NCBI GenBank assembly: GCA_963576475.1
Contig: OY754973.1
Coordinates: 9,508,052 to 9,572,051, forward strand
Direction of reading: 5' to 3'
Length of the DNA: 64,000 nt
Source of the DNA: Molanna angustata
Taxonomy: Eukaryota > Arthropoda > Insecta > Trichoptera > Molannidae
Shown here: in pieces, positions 45,690 to 55,676 of the stretch
Layout: each line of letters begins with the position of its first letter
Position numbering within the stretch: the first letter of the stretch is position 1
Translations under genes and position numbers: made by a program
The notes under the pieces: model-generated
What the model saw: only the letters and a program-made list of their open reading frames with translations
What the model was told of the DNA's origin: nothing
The model's database searches: none

Positions 45690-46679
45690 ACTCACAGTTT
45701 AATTCCTAGTCGTCAAAGATGAAACTTAATTGATCGTGGTATACGCTCACAAATTTATAGCAGTATATAAATTCGAAGAGTTGAGTATGTACAGTTATGA
45801 TAGTGTTGTACATATCTAATATAGGTATGTCATTTTAGTTGTACGCTGGACACAACACGATTGCATTTTGATTGTGCTCGTTGTAAACAATCTAATTTAT
45901 CTCATTGTATTAATACAGAAATTATTACATTCATGAGTGCTGTTCCATTCATCCAACTTAAATCATTAAGATAACGGATGACTGAGATGTGGTGAAAGTC
46001 GACTGTTTTCTTATTTTCCCAGGCAACATGATTCTACACCTATGTTACATGTTATCTGTCAAAGACACCATGACTCAAGGTTCACAGTAGCCAATCGCAT
46101 AAAAAAAATTGCCTTTAAACTATGACATAAGTCTGTCTGGTGGTTATGGGCTCTTGAACTATATCGGTTTTAAGTAATATTTAAAATATTTTATTATCTA
46201 GGGTACAATACAAATATTATAAATTGCCTCTTATTTCATCAAGAAGATTATAAATGTATGTATTGAACTTTTCTAGCTGTACCTATAAGAGTTGCATTTT
46301 TTAAAATTGTCATGAATCCGTAATTTTTAATGATCGAATCAGCAGATTGGTACCAGCAACCCACAAATCATTTTATAAATATATATTTAATAGCATAAAT
46401 ACCTACTCACATGATTGAAAGCAGTCATCGATTTTAAGTTGATTTTCGTTAAAGCTTCTTGTAGCACAACTAAGACCAAGGGGTCTAGAAGGTACCTACA
46501 TGTCATTTGTGATATAAGTTTTCACAAAAAATGTTTTCCTTTTCCCCCAAGACCGCGTCACGACCGATAATGCATGGCTAAAACATCAATTTAGTCCACA
46601 TCTTTGAATGCAAGATCACTAGCTGAAGTCTAATGGCCCATACAGTAATTAACCTATTATTTATTATTTGTAACGAGAT
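45690..46679. other. No recognised gene
   Basis: Unassigned AT-rich DNA. Confidence 0.4.
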
Positions 46680-47150
46680 CAAGTACCTAGGAGTTGTTGT
46701 TGACAATAACTTATATTGGAAAAAGCATATTGAGGAATGTTTATGAAATAGCCCAGAAGAGTATTATTCGAGTTATTAATAAAAAACCTTTTAAATATCC
46801 ATCTAATTCATTATTTTCAGAATCTGAAGTTTTAGATATTCGTCAGTTATACCCCAAGAAATTAATCATTTACTCACATAAACTCAATATTACACAATAT
46901 ACCTACTCGAGTTGAAAATTCCTACAATATTAGACACAGATTTTTACACATCCCCAGAACTCACACCACGTTTGCTCAAAAACATTTTGATTTTATTTTA
47001 CCTCGTATTTTAAACATATTTACAAAAGAATTAAATGGTTCTGGGATATATGATATAAAGTCACTAAGTGCTATGAAAAATAATCTGTCTTCTTGGATTC
47101 TCAACAAAGGTAGAATGATCATTGAAAATATATTTTTTTAAATTATGAAA
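46680..47150 (+). pseudogene. LINE reverse transcriptase C-terminus
   Basis: The first part reads K-Y-L-G-V-V-V-D-N-N-L-Y-W-K-K-H-I-E-E, the K-Y-L-G-v-x-l-D motif that follows the palm in LINE polymerases. After an internal jump and frameshift, the frame at 46740 reads A-Q-K-S-I-I-R-V-I-N-K-K, then L-F-S-E-S-E-V-L-D-I-R-Q-L-Y. It then shifts again at S-S-stop. The K-Y-L-G motif and the R-V-I block are usually about 30 residues further apart, so there is a deletion as well. Confidence 0.75.
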
Positions 47151-47512
47151 TAATATAAAACCGTGATTTTATAGCTGTAGGTATATTATAATTTGTATGT
47201 TTGATTTTAAGATATGTTATAATTATGTTTTGCATAAGACATAATGGGATATAACTATAAGTACCTATGGACTGTGTCAGTTAAAATTAATACAAAGCTA
47301 TCCCGACACAAGCACTGCTTAGTGGAATAGTTCTTGTCCACTGGATGTTGGTAGGTACTGATAGATTGCATTCATTTTGTCAGTGTCAACATATAATAAA
47401 TTGTCTATTTTTCATAATTTTTCATGTACTATGTTTCACTATTGTATTGTTGTAATTTTTTGTATGGTTATTGTGGATTTTGAATAAAATAAATAAAATA
47501 AAAATAATTGAC
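47151..47512 (+). mobile_element. 3' UTR of the preceding LINE
   Basis: T-rich UTR ending in GAATAAAATAAATAAAATAAAA at 47481-47510, an oligo-A-rich tail. ACTGCTTAGTGGAATAGTTC near 47315 recalls GCAGTTATCTTT-like wording at 21330, but the match is poor. Confidence 0.5.
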
Positions 47513-48325
47513 ACGCTCTTCGTGCGCCTGATTTCGTCGATTTTCTTTTTTGAAGTTTGACCCGAACGTAGAATTTCGAAGTACCGAATGCGATAGGTAG
47601 GGGCATTATTCCGTTGAATGAAGACCGCCATAATGCACAATAAAACGAAACGTCAAACATAGCATCTGGCATTGCTGCGAGCCCAATCGTCAATTTCGAT
47701 GGCCGATCAAAATGGCGTCTCCATTCGCAGCGACCGGTTTCATCTTTTTATCGGCACTAATCCCCGACTTATATAGTCCGGCATAATCACCTCGTAAACA
47801 ATCAACGTAAAATTATACGGCAACCAGTTATTAACTGCCTTAGGGGCGTAATTATAATCAAGTAACGCTCAGTCTTGGTGTGGAGTTTGGGGGGTCGGTG
47901 CCTTGAAACCCACGCTTTCTACCACCCCTGGTTCTCTCCTTGTACATAGGTACCAAATATCGCCTGGTACTGAGCTATTCTTAATTTCTTGACTTCAATA
48001 CATACGTATTTACCAATCTATCAAACTACATTCCTACGTATACTCTGCTAATGGTCAATATTTCAGCGTCCAATTAACGCACCTGCATAATATGCTGAAG
48101 TATATGCGCCAGCAGACAAATACTTATACATTGTGTTAAATTTACTGAAAATACGCCACAGGAATGATAAGAGTGAAGAATTATGTTTTCACTATTTCTA
48201 GAAGTATTCTTTACGTTATTTTTTTATTAATTAAGCAATATATAAAGAAAATATAATATAATGCTGACGCGAGCGCACCAAGAGGTCAATGTTATCCAAA
48301 AAAAAGAATGACACGACCAAATGCG
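47513..48325. other. Balanced-composition segment, no gene proved
   Basis: 47513-47900 has clearly more G and C than its neighbours (CGATGGCCGATCAAAATGGC area). Open frames on the minus strand at 47422-47693 overlap the LINE tail and cannot be real as drawn. No splice pair or known domain. It may be a host conserved non-coding stretch or old transposon. The remainder is AT-rich. Confidence 0.3.
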
Positions 48326-48329
48326 AGAT

Positions 48330-48500
48330 ATTCTGAAAGACGTAAATGTAAGCAAGTTGAAAATAAATTAACATGATGTATGAGTCGATGCATTCATATT
48401 GATGAGGCGATGTCAAGTGTCAATATAGAATAATATTACGTTTGGTTCTCCCTGCCTACCCCGTGAGGGGCATTGGATGATTTAATGTATGTTTTGTTTT
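48330..48500 (+). pseudogene. LINE C-terminal end, decayed
   Basis: ATGTATGAGTCGATGCATTC and GATGAGGCGATG recall the ACMRRCMD...NEA block. GTTTGGTTCTCCCTGCCTAC and CCCGTGAGGGG follow, as in the terminal R-F-S-L-P-T-P segment. The Met-Ala-stop is replaced by GCATTGGATGATTTAATGTATG. Confidence 0.5.
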
Positions 48501-49729
48501 ACGAAAATCATGATATTATATTATGTACTTATATATAAATGACGTTGTTTTAAATTAGATCCGAGAAAGAGGTATTTAAATTTCAGTTACTGTTATAATC
48601 ACCGATAAATTACTCCGCGAGAAACGAAGATCTAATAAGAAGAACAACAATGGAAGAGAATAGACGTAGGTTGGGGATGGATATAATAGTAGTTATTTTA
48701 TAATAAACCTGCTTACTTTTTGGGATTTGAGTCCCTTTAATTAACTCCAGTCTTCTCTCTTTTGTAAGCCATGCGACTTATCTTCTTTCCCGCAAGATGT
48801 CTCCAAAATCTAACCGCGGGAAGGAAACTTTCTTCTTTCCCGCCCTTTTATTCTTCTTCTATTACTCTTTCCCGCGCTTCTTTCGATCTTTCTCCATCTC
48901 ATTCTCTGTATTCTGCCTTTAAAATATTCTTGAGATAGTTCACATTCACATGACGTCCCAGTAAATGACATTTAAATATTATATTATAGCAAATGTGAAA
49001 GATTGCCAATTTGTAAATGTTAGAAGCCTCAGTTGGGTTCTAGGTATTAGATATTGACTCCAGAAGGGAATTTAAAGGTTTAGTATCCGATTGAACTCCT
49101 TGTTGTGACGTGTTGGAAGAGAGGTCACCAGAACAGATTCTGTTCACAAAAAAGAGTGTGAACTCTATTTAGTATTGCTGAAGTTCCAACAAGTCATATC
49201 AGTCAGAGTGAGCGTATTTCACTGAGGGTGAAATACCTATTATTACTCGAATGCAACTTAGTACTAGAGGAAATAGGTAGGTGATATGATAGAGAGTAGA
49301 GATAAGAAATAACAATCAAGAGAAACTTACAAATTGATGTATTAAGCACAAACATAAAAACTAAAAAAAAATTTGATATAAACAGAAAAACAATTGTCAC
49401 ACGCGAGTAGAAAATATCAAGATGATGTTTCACGGAAGAATTTAGATAGACAGGTAAAGAGATGTGTGATCAGCTGTTGTCTTCATTATATACTCTACTA
49501 TTTTGACATATAGAGGTCAATGTACTGCCATGTTGTCAAGTACATTTATGGGTATCACAATATGAATAAAGCGTTATTGTTGTCACGAAACACAGTGAAA
49601 GTCGATGACCTTGTGACAGAAATACCAATGTCGAATATTGAAGTACCCACATAGGTATTCTGCCACAATATACCAATTAATAATTGTTTATGAAATACTT
49701 TTGTTAAAAGTGTCCTTTTTAAACACTAT
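48501..49729. other. No recognised gene
   Basis: A pyrimidine-rich stretch with repeated TTTCCCGC words (48770-48880) is the only structure I noticed. The open frames here are unsupported. Confidence 0.4.
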
Positions 49730-52700
49730 ACAAAGTGTCTCAAATATATTAGATTGTTAATCTAAATCAATGTACAATGAGCCCAACATAGTAAAGTACG
49801 TAAAGTGTTTCGATAATATTATTAGATTGTAAATCTAAATCACTGCACAATTAGCCCAACATAGTAAAGTACGTAAAGCGTCCCTATAATATTAGATTGT
49901 CAATCTAAAACACTATAATATGCCATGCATAGTAAAGTACGTAAAGTGTCCCTATAATATTAGATTGTTAATCTTCAATACTGTACATATGATATGCCCA
50001 ACATAGTAAAGTACGTAAAGCGTCCCTATAATATTAGATTGTCAATCTAAAACACTATAATATGCCATGCATAGTAAAGACGTAAAGTGTCCCTATAATA
50101 TTAGATTGTTAATCTACAATACTGTACATATGATATGCCCAACATAGTAAAGTACGTAAAGCGTCCCTATAATATTAGATTGTCAATCTAAAACACTATA
50201 ATATGCCATGCATAGTAAAGTACGTAAAGTGTCCCTATAATATTAGATTGTTAATCTACAATACTGTACATATGATATGCCCAACATAGTAAAGTACGTA
50301 AAGCGTCCCTATAATATTAGATTGTCAATCTAAAACACTATAATATGCCATGCATAGTAAAGACGTAAAGTGTCCCTATAATATTAGATTGTTAATCTAC
50401 AATACTGTACATATGATATGCCCAACATAGTAAAGTACGTAAAGCGTCCCTATAATATTAGATTGTCAATCTAAAACACTATAATATGCCATGCATAGTA
50501 AAGTACGTAAAGTGTCCCTATAATATTAGATTGTTAATCTACAATACTGTACATATGATATGCCCAACATAGTAAAGTACGTAAAGCGTCCCTATAATAT
50601 TAGATTGTCAATCTAAAACACTATAATATGCCATGCATAGTAAAGTACGTAAAGTGTCCCTATAATATTAGATTGTTAATCTACAATACTGTACATATGA
50701 TATGCCCAACATAGTAAAGTACGTAAAGCGTCCCTATAATATTAGATTGTCAATCTAAAACACTATAATATGCCATGCATAGTAAAGTACGTAAAGTGTC
50801 CCTATAATATTAGATTGTTAATCTACAATACTGTACATATGATATGCCCAACATAGTAAAGTACGTAAAGCGTCCCTATAATATTAGATTGTCAATCTAA
50901 AACACTATAATATGCCATGCATAGTAAAGTACGTAAAGTGTCCCTATAATATTAGATTGTTAATCTACAATACTGTACATATGATATGCCCAACATAGTA
51001 AAGTACGTAAAGCGTCCCTATAATATTAGATTGTCAATCTAAAACACTATAATATGCCATGCATAGTAAAGTACGTAAAGTGTCCCTATAATATTAGATT
51101 GTTAATCTACAATACTGTACATATGATATGCCCAACATAGTAAAGTACGTAAAGTGTCCCTATAATATTAGATTGTTAATCTACAATACTGTACATATGA
51201 TATGCCCAACATAGTAAAGTACGTAAAGCGTCCCTATAATATTAGATTGTCAATCTAAAACACTATAATATGCCATGCATAGTAAAGTACGTAAAGTGTC
51301 CCTATAATATTAGATTGTTAATCTACAATACTGTACATATGATATGCCCAACATAGTAAAGTACGTAAAGCGTCCCTATAATATTAGATTGTCAATCTAA
51401 AACACTATAATATGCCATGCATAGTAAAGTACGTAAAGTGTCCCTATAATATTAGATTGTTAATCTACAATACTGTACATATGATATGCCCAACATAGTA
51501 AAGTACGTAAAGCGTCCCTATAATATTAGATTGTCAATCTAAAACACTATAATATGCCATGCATAGTAAAGTACGTAAAGTGTCCCTATAATATTAGATT
51601 GTTAATCTACAATACTGTACATATGATATGCCCAACATAGTAAAGTACGTAAAGCGTCCCTATAATATTAGATTGTCAATCTAAAACACTATAATATGCC
51701 ATGCATAGTAAAGTACGTAAAGTGTCCCTATAATATTAGATTGTTAATCTACAATACTGTACATATGATATGCCCAACATAGTAAAGTACGTAAAGTGTC
51801 CCTATAATATTAGATTGTTAATCTACAATACTGTACATATGATATGCCCAACATAGTAAAGTACGTAAAGCGTCCCTATAATATTAGATTGTCAATCTAA
51901 AACACTATAATATGCCATGCATAGTAAAGTACGTAAAGTGTCCCTATAATATTAGATTGTTAATCTACAATACTGTACATATGATATGCCCAACATAGTA
52001 AAGTACGTAAAGCGTCCCTATAATATTAGATTGTCAATCTAAAACACTATAATATGCCATGCATAGTAAAGTACGTAAAGTGTCCCTATAATATTAGATT
52101 GTTAATCTACAATACTGTACATATGATATGCCCAACATAGTAAAGTACGTAAAGCGTCCCTATAATATTAGATTGTCAATCTAAAACACTATAATATGCC
52201 ATGCATAGTAAAGTACGTAAAGTGTCCCTATAATATTAGATTGTTAATCTACAATACTGTACATATGATATGCCCAACATAGTAAAGTACGTAAAGTGTC
52301 CCTATAATATTAGATTGTTAATCTACAATACTGTACATATGATATGCCCAACATAGTAAAGTACGTAAAGCGTCCCTATAATATTAGATTGTCAATCTAA
52401 AACACTATAATATGCCATGCATAGTAAAGTACGTAAAGTGTCCCTATAATATTAGATTGTTAATCTACAATACTGTACATATGATATGCCCAACATAGTA
52501 AAGTACGTAAAGCGTCCCTATAATATTAGATTGTCAATCTAAAACACTATAATATGCCATGCATAGTAAAGTACGTAAAGTGTCCCTATAATATTAGATT
52601 GTTAATCTACAATACTGTACATATGATATGCCCAACATAGTAAAGTACGTAAAGTGTCCCTATAATATTAGATTGTTAATCTACAATACTGTACATATGA

Positions 52701-52941
52701 TATGCCCAACATAGTAAAGTACGTAAAGCGTCCCTATAATATTAGATTGTCAATCTAAAACACTATAATATGCCATGCATAGTAAAGTACGTAAAGTGTC
52801 CCTATAATATTAGATTGTTAATCTACAATACTGTACATATGATATGCCCAACATAGTAAAGTACGTAAAGTGTCCCTATAATATTAGATTGTTAATCTAC
52901 AATACTGTACATATGATATGCCCAACATAGTAAAGTACATA
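49730..52941. repeat. Two-subunit satellite array (74 + 68 bp)
   Basis: Two related monomers alternate. A (74 bp) carries AGTGTCCC, a TAGATT-GTT-AATCTA hairpin and CTGTACATATGATATGCCC. B (68 bp) carries AGCGTCCC, TAGATT-GTC-AATCTA and CACTATAATATGCCATGC. Both share TAGTAAAGTACGTAAAG. Two diverged units (49732-49866) start the array. Then come nine BA pairs, and then A(BA)4, A(BA)3, A(BA)2, A(BA)1 and A: 24 A and 19 B in total, about 3.07 kb. The last unit ends at TAGTAAAGTACATAAAAG. There are no open frames. Units are nearly identical, so the array is young or homogenised. Confidence 0.95.
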
Positions 52942-52947
52942 AAAGTT

Positions 52948-53015
52948 TTCGCCTTAGATGGTTGGGACATCTCATGGAGGAGAACCGAGTACCGAAGAAG
53001 ATTCTCAACACAGGA
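52948..53015 (+). pseudogene. LINE C-terminal fragment beside the satellite
   Basis: The frame R-L-R-W-L-G-H-L-M-E-E-N-R-V-P-K-K-I-L-N follows the R-W-x-G-H-l-x-R-M...P-K-K-v-l pattern of LINE C-termini. It ends at a TAA about 22 codons on. The satellite's last unit joins it directly. Confidence 0.6.
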
Positions 53016-53949
53016 CCTGCGGCCTAATTCTATTCTGCAAATCCGATCTGAGACCGAGATTATGGACGATGGGTATAGAATCAGACTTTAAAGCAATCGG
53101 TGAAAAAAATCTATCCATTAATCAGTAGCGGAATTGCCTATAGAAGCTGAAAATCTTGGCTTGCCTATGATTATTATGTTAAGAAATTCAAGACCTAATA
53201 GTAATTTATTTGTTTATAGCAACCATACTACAAGATTAAAAATTTATCCCTTTGTAGATACGATGCTTTACAGGGCCACAAATGTAAATATATTTTGGAA
53301 TGTCATTTTAAAAATATTTTTTATGGTCACTGGAATTCATTCCAATTGAAATTCATTGGAATTCATTCATTCACAACAACACTAAAAAACATAAAATTTT
53401 CGACATTTCCAAATTTTCTTTCAGGGTTTGTCTAGTTCAAAGGTTCTAGGCTCGCCCCTGCCATTAGTAACATTTACCAAGTCAGTAGGTACTTATATAC
53501 CTAAGTCATATTAGCCGCTATGCTACCGGGCCATCTATTTTCTCCCACCCAAACTATTTTCGTTTGATTGAGTAATGGTGCAAATTTTGGGCTGTTTTAT
53601 ATGCTCTCAAATTAAAGAATGTTTATGGAATATAATAAATTAAAAAAAATGAAAAATATTCTTTTTAGTCAGATATAATTCAAACATCGCGTGAATTTGC
53701 GCATCGTTTGAAACATAAGTATGGAAATCAAGAATTCACGTTTGTACGTTAATTCTTAGTTGATTTTAGGTGGGTTTGCAAGAGAATGTATCACAGCTCT
53801 TACTTGTTACAGTTGACTTAAATAAGCTCTTATATAAATTCAAACATTACCTACCTATAATTTATAAAGTGGATTAGTGTTTATTTATTTTTGTTAGTAA
53901 TAAAGATCAATTTCAATCAGTTTACCAGTCTGATTTTTCTAAAGTATAG
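53016..53949. other. No recognised gene
   Basis: AT-rich, with an open frame at 53134-53349 that has no support. Confidence 0.4.
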
Positions 53950-54112
53950 TTTCATGATTAACAATATTGCAAACATTTACATCGTCTAGTGTTTTGCGAT
54001 TATTACTAATGATATATCCCAAAAATTTGTCAAGTTTCGATAAAGTAAAAATTAAAGAACCCCAAAGGTCAATTCTTGGACCTATAATTTGTACTAATAA
54101 AACATGATGTGA
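53950..54112 (+). pseudogene. LINE reverse transcriptase palm fragment
   Basis: Encodes K-E-P-Q-R-S-I-L-G-P-I-I-C, the reverse transcriptase block usually written G-V-P-Q-G-S-I-L-G-P, with the key Gly changed to Arg. The upstream part (Q-K-F-V-K-F-like at 54020) fits the N-R-x-Q-x-V-x region that normally precedes it. The Y-x-D-D motif downstream is missing. It is a fragment of an inactive polymerase. Confidence 0.6.
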
Positions 54113-54621
54113 TTTAAAGATAAAGTGTTTTTTTTTAATTAAACCTATGACGCCGATGCTTAAGTCAAATGACTCATGAAAAGTCATAAGAATTAGCATA
54201 CCTACATACTCATTATATTTTTACAAAATGTTTTGTTGAATTCATCTTCATCATTAGGAGAAATTTGTTATTCCTTAGTAGTTATAGGTAGGTACCTACC
54301 TACATCTTTGTATCGCATTTGAATTTGGGCTCTAAGTGAATTTTACAAAACCGATTTTCGTAAAACTGACGGTGGATATTTGTCTCTCCCTTGATTCTCT
54401 CCTCCTGAACTTCTCCTCCTTAGAAATCCTTTAATTCCCCCGGCCTCGTCCAATTAAAACAATTAACAGAAGTAGAGTCGAAAGTTTTCAGAGTAAAGTC
54501 GATGCCATCTTACCTAGATTCCCGTACACAGGGAGATTGCCACAGGGTGCGGTTATTCAATCAGTGTTGTCACAATATACGTACACCAAAAAAGCTGATT
54601 CTATTTTTATCAAAAAAATAA
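54113..54621. other. No recognised feature
   Basis: Unassigned, with one GTAGGTACCTACCTAC word at 54290. Confidence 0.4.
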
Positions 54622-54990
54622 CCATGGTAAACCAAGCATTCGAGATTTGGCTATGCAAAAGGTCCATGCGCAACCCATGAGTCGATAGTCTCCAATGAAA
54701 TAGTTCTTAATACAACGGAGAAAGATAGAGAGTTGCTGACTACTGTCAAGGGACGCCAAGCAGTATATTTTGGCCACATATTTTGTGGTGAAAGATATGC
54801 CTTTCAACAATTAATAATGCAGGGAAAGATTGAGTGAAGACGGAGTATGGGTCGTAAAAGAATGTCGTGGCTTATAATTCTCAGGCATTGGTTCTGGATT
54901 CCGGATGCTGCGTCACTAATTAGTTGGCGCAGGATTGGAAGAGTTTGGTGTGATGGACGCCAACCTTCCTTAGAAGCGGCACAAGAAGAA
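54622..54990 (+). pseudogene. LINE C-terminal region, relative of 37275
   Basis: Reads A-F-E-I-W-L-C-K-R-S-M-R-N-P, then after shifts L-L-T-T-V-K-G-R-Q-A-V-Y-F-G-H-I-F-C-G-E-R-Y, then Q-Q-L-I-M-Q-G-K-I-E-stop-R-R-S-M-G-R-K-R-M-S-W-L. Block for block this matches the young copy at 37275-37764. At least two stops and two frameshifts make it inactive. Minus-strand open frames over it are shadows. Confidence 0.75.
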
Positions 54991-55011
54991 GAAGGAATTT
55001 GATAAAACATC

Positions 55012-55613
55012 TGTGGCAGACCACATCTCGAAATTTCTTTCGAGCGCGTGCCTAGCGACGGCAAATACATTTGTTTATCTCTAGGCCGAGTTCATCGTCC
55101 GCAACGTCAAACAAGTGACAATACTCTTCAACTGGGTATGACAGTACAATGAAAATAATCTAGAAAGTTCGAGGACATTGAACTTGCTACCCCCAGCGCA
55201 GCACTATTTAAGGGAGTCTACACCTGTATACTTCGTCACTTCATTTCCGTATTTCCGTCACTTCGTTCGTCACTTTGTTCGTCACTTCACGCCGCCGCTC
55301 TCGACCACGCCGTCTCGCCGACACTTCATCTCTCGACCTCGCGAGCACGATGGTTCTTCACCATACGAATAATCGGACACTTCGACACACTCGATCGTTA
55401 TACCTACTCATCGTGAGAAAGTTCCTTTGTAAGTTATTTCATCAATTGTAAATTTACCTTTAAGCAAACTATTAATTGTGATCAATATACATACTCATTG
55501 TTACTTTTGACCATTCTTTCTTCTTCTCTCTAAACCACTGTCCTTGTGTTCTTATTTCAAATCACTTGGGATATAGTTAACTCTCTTTACTGGTAACCCC
55601 TCTGGTTACCACA
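55012..55613 (+). mobile_element. Probable solo LTR (Ty3/gypsy-like)
   Basis: Starts TGTGGCAGACCACA and ends GGTTACCACA, so the outer five bases TGTGG and CCACA form the short inverted repeat expected of LTR ends. Inside, CTATTTAAGG at 55204 is a TATA-like box, and a GC-richer untranslated part with repeated TTCGTCACTT words follows. No gag or pol lies beside it, which suggests a solo LTR left by recombination. I found no matching 4-5 bp target duplication (ACATC left, TATAT right), so the right edge is uncertain. Confidence 0.45.
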
Positions 55614-55676
55614 TATATTTATTAGTAACCCCTATGGTTACTAACTACGCTTGATTGGTAACCCATCTGGTTTCTA
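55591..55676. repeat. Three tandem hairpins, period 32-33 bp
   Basis: Hairpins at 55591-55611 (TGGTAACC-CCTCT-GGTTACCA), 55623-55643 (TAGTAACC-CCTAT-GGTTACTA) and 55656-55676 (TGGTAACC-CATCT-GGTTTCTA). Stem base changes in the second are matched on both sides. The first sits at the end of the probable LTR. Confidence 0.7.

Noticed and set aside
49730..52941. CRISPR-like array with a palindromic repeat
   Set aside because: All parts of both monomers are repeated; there are no variable spacers.
54804..55070. 88-codon minus-strand open frame
   Set aside because: It lies opposite a recognisable LINE C-terminus on the plus strand and continues into the probable LTR.
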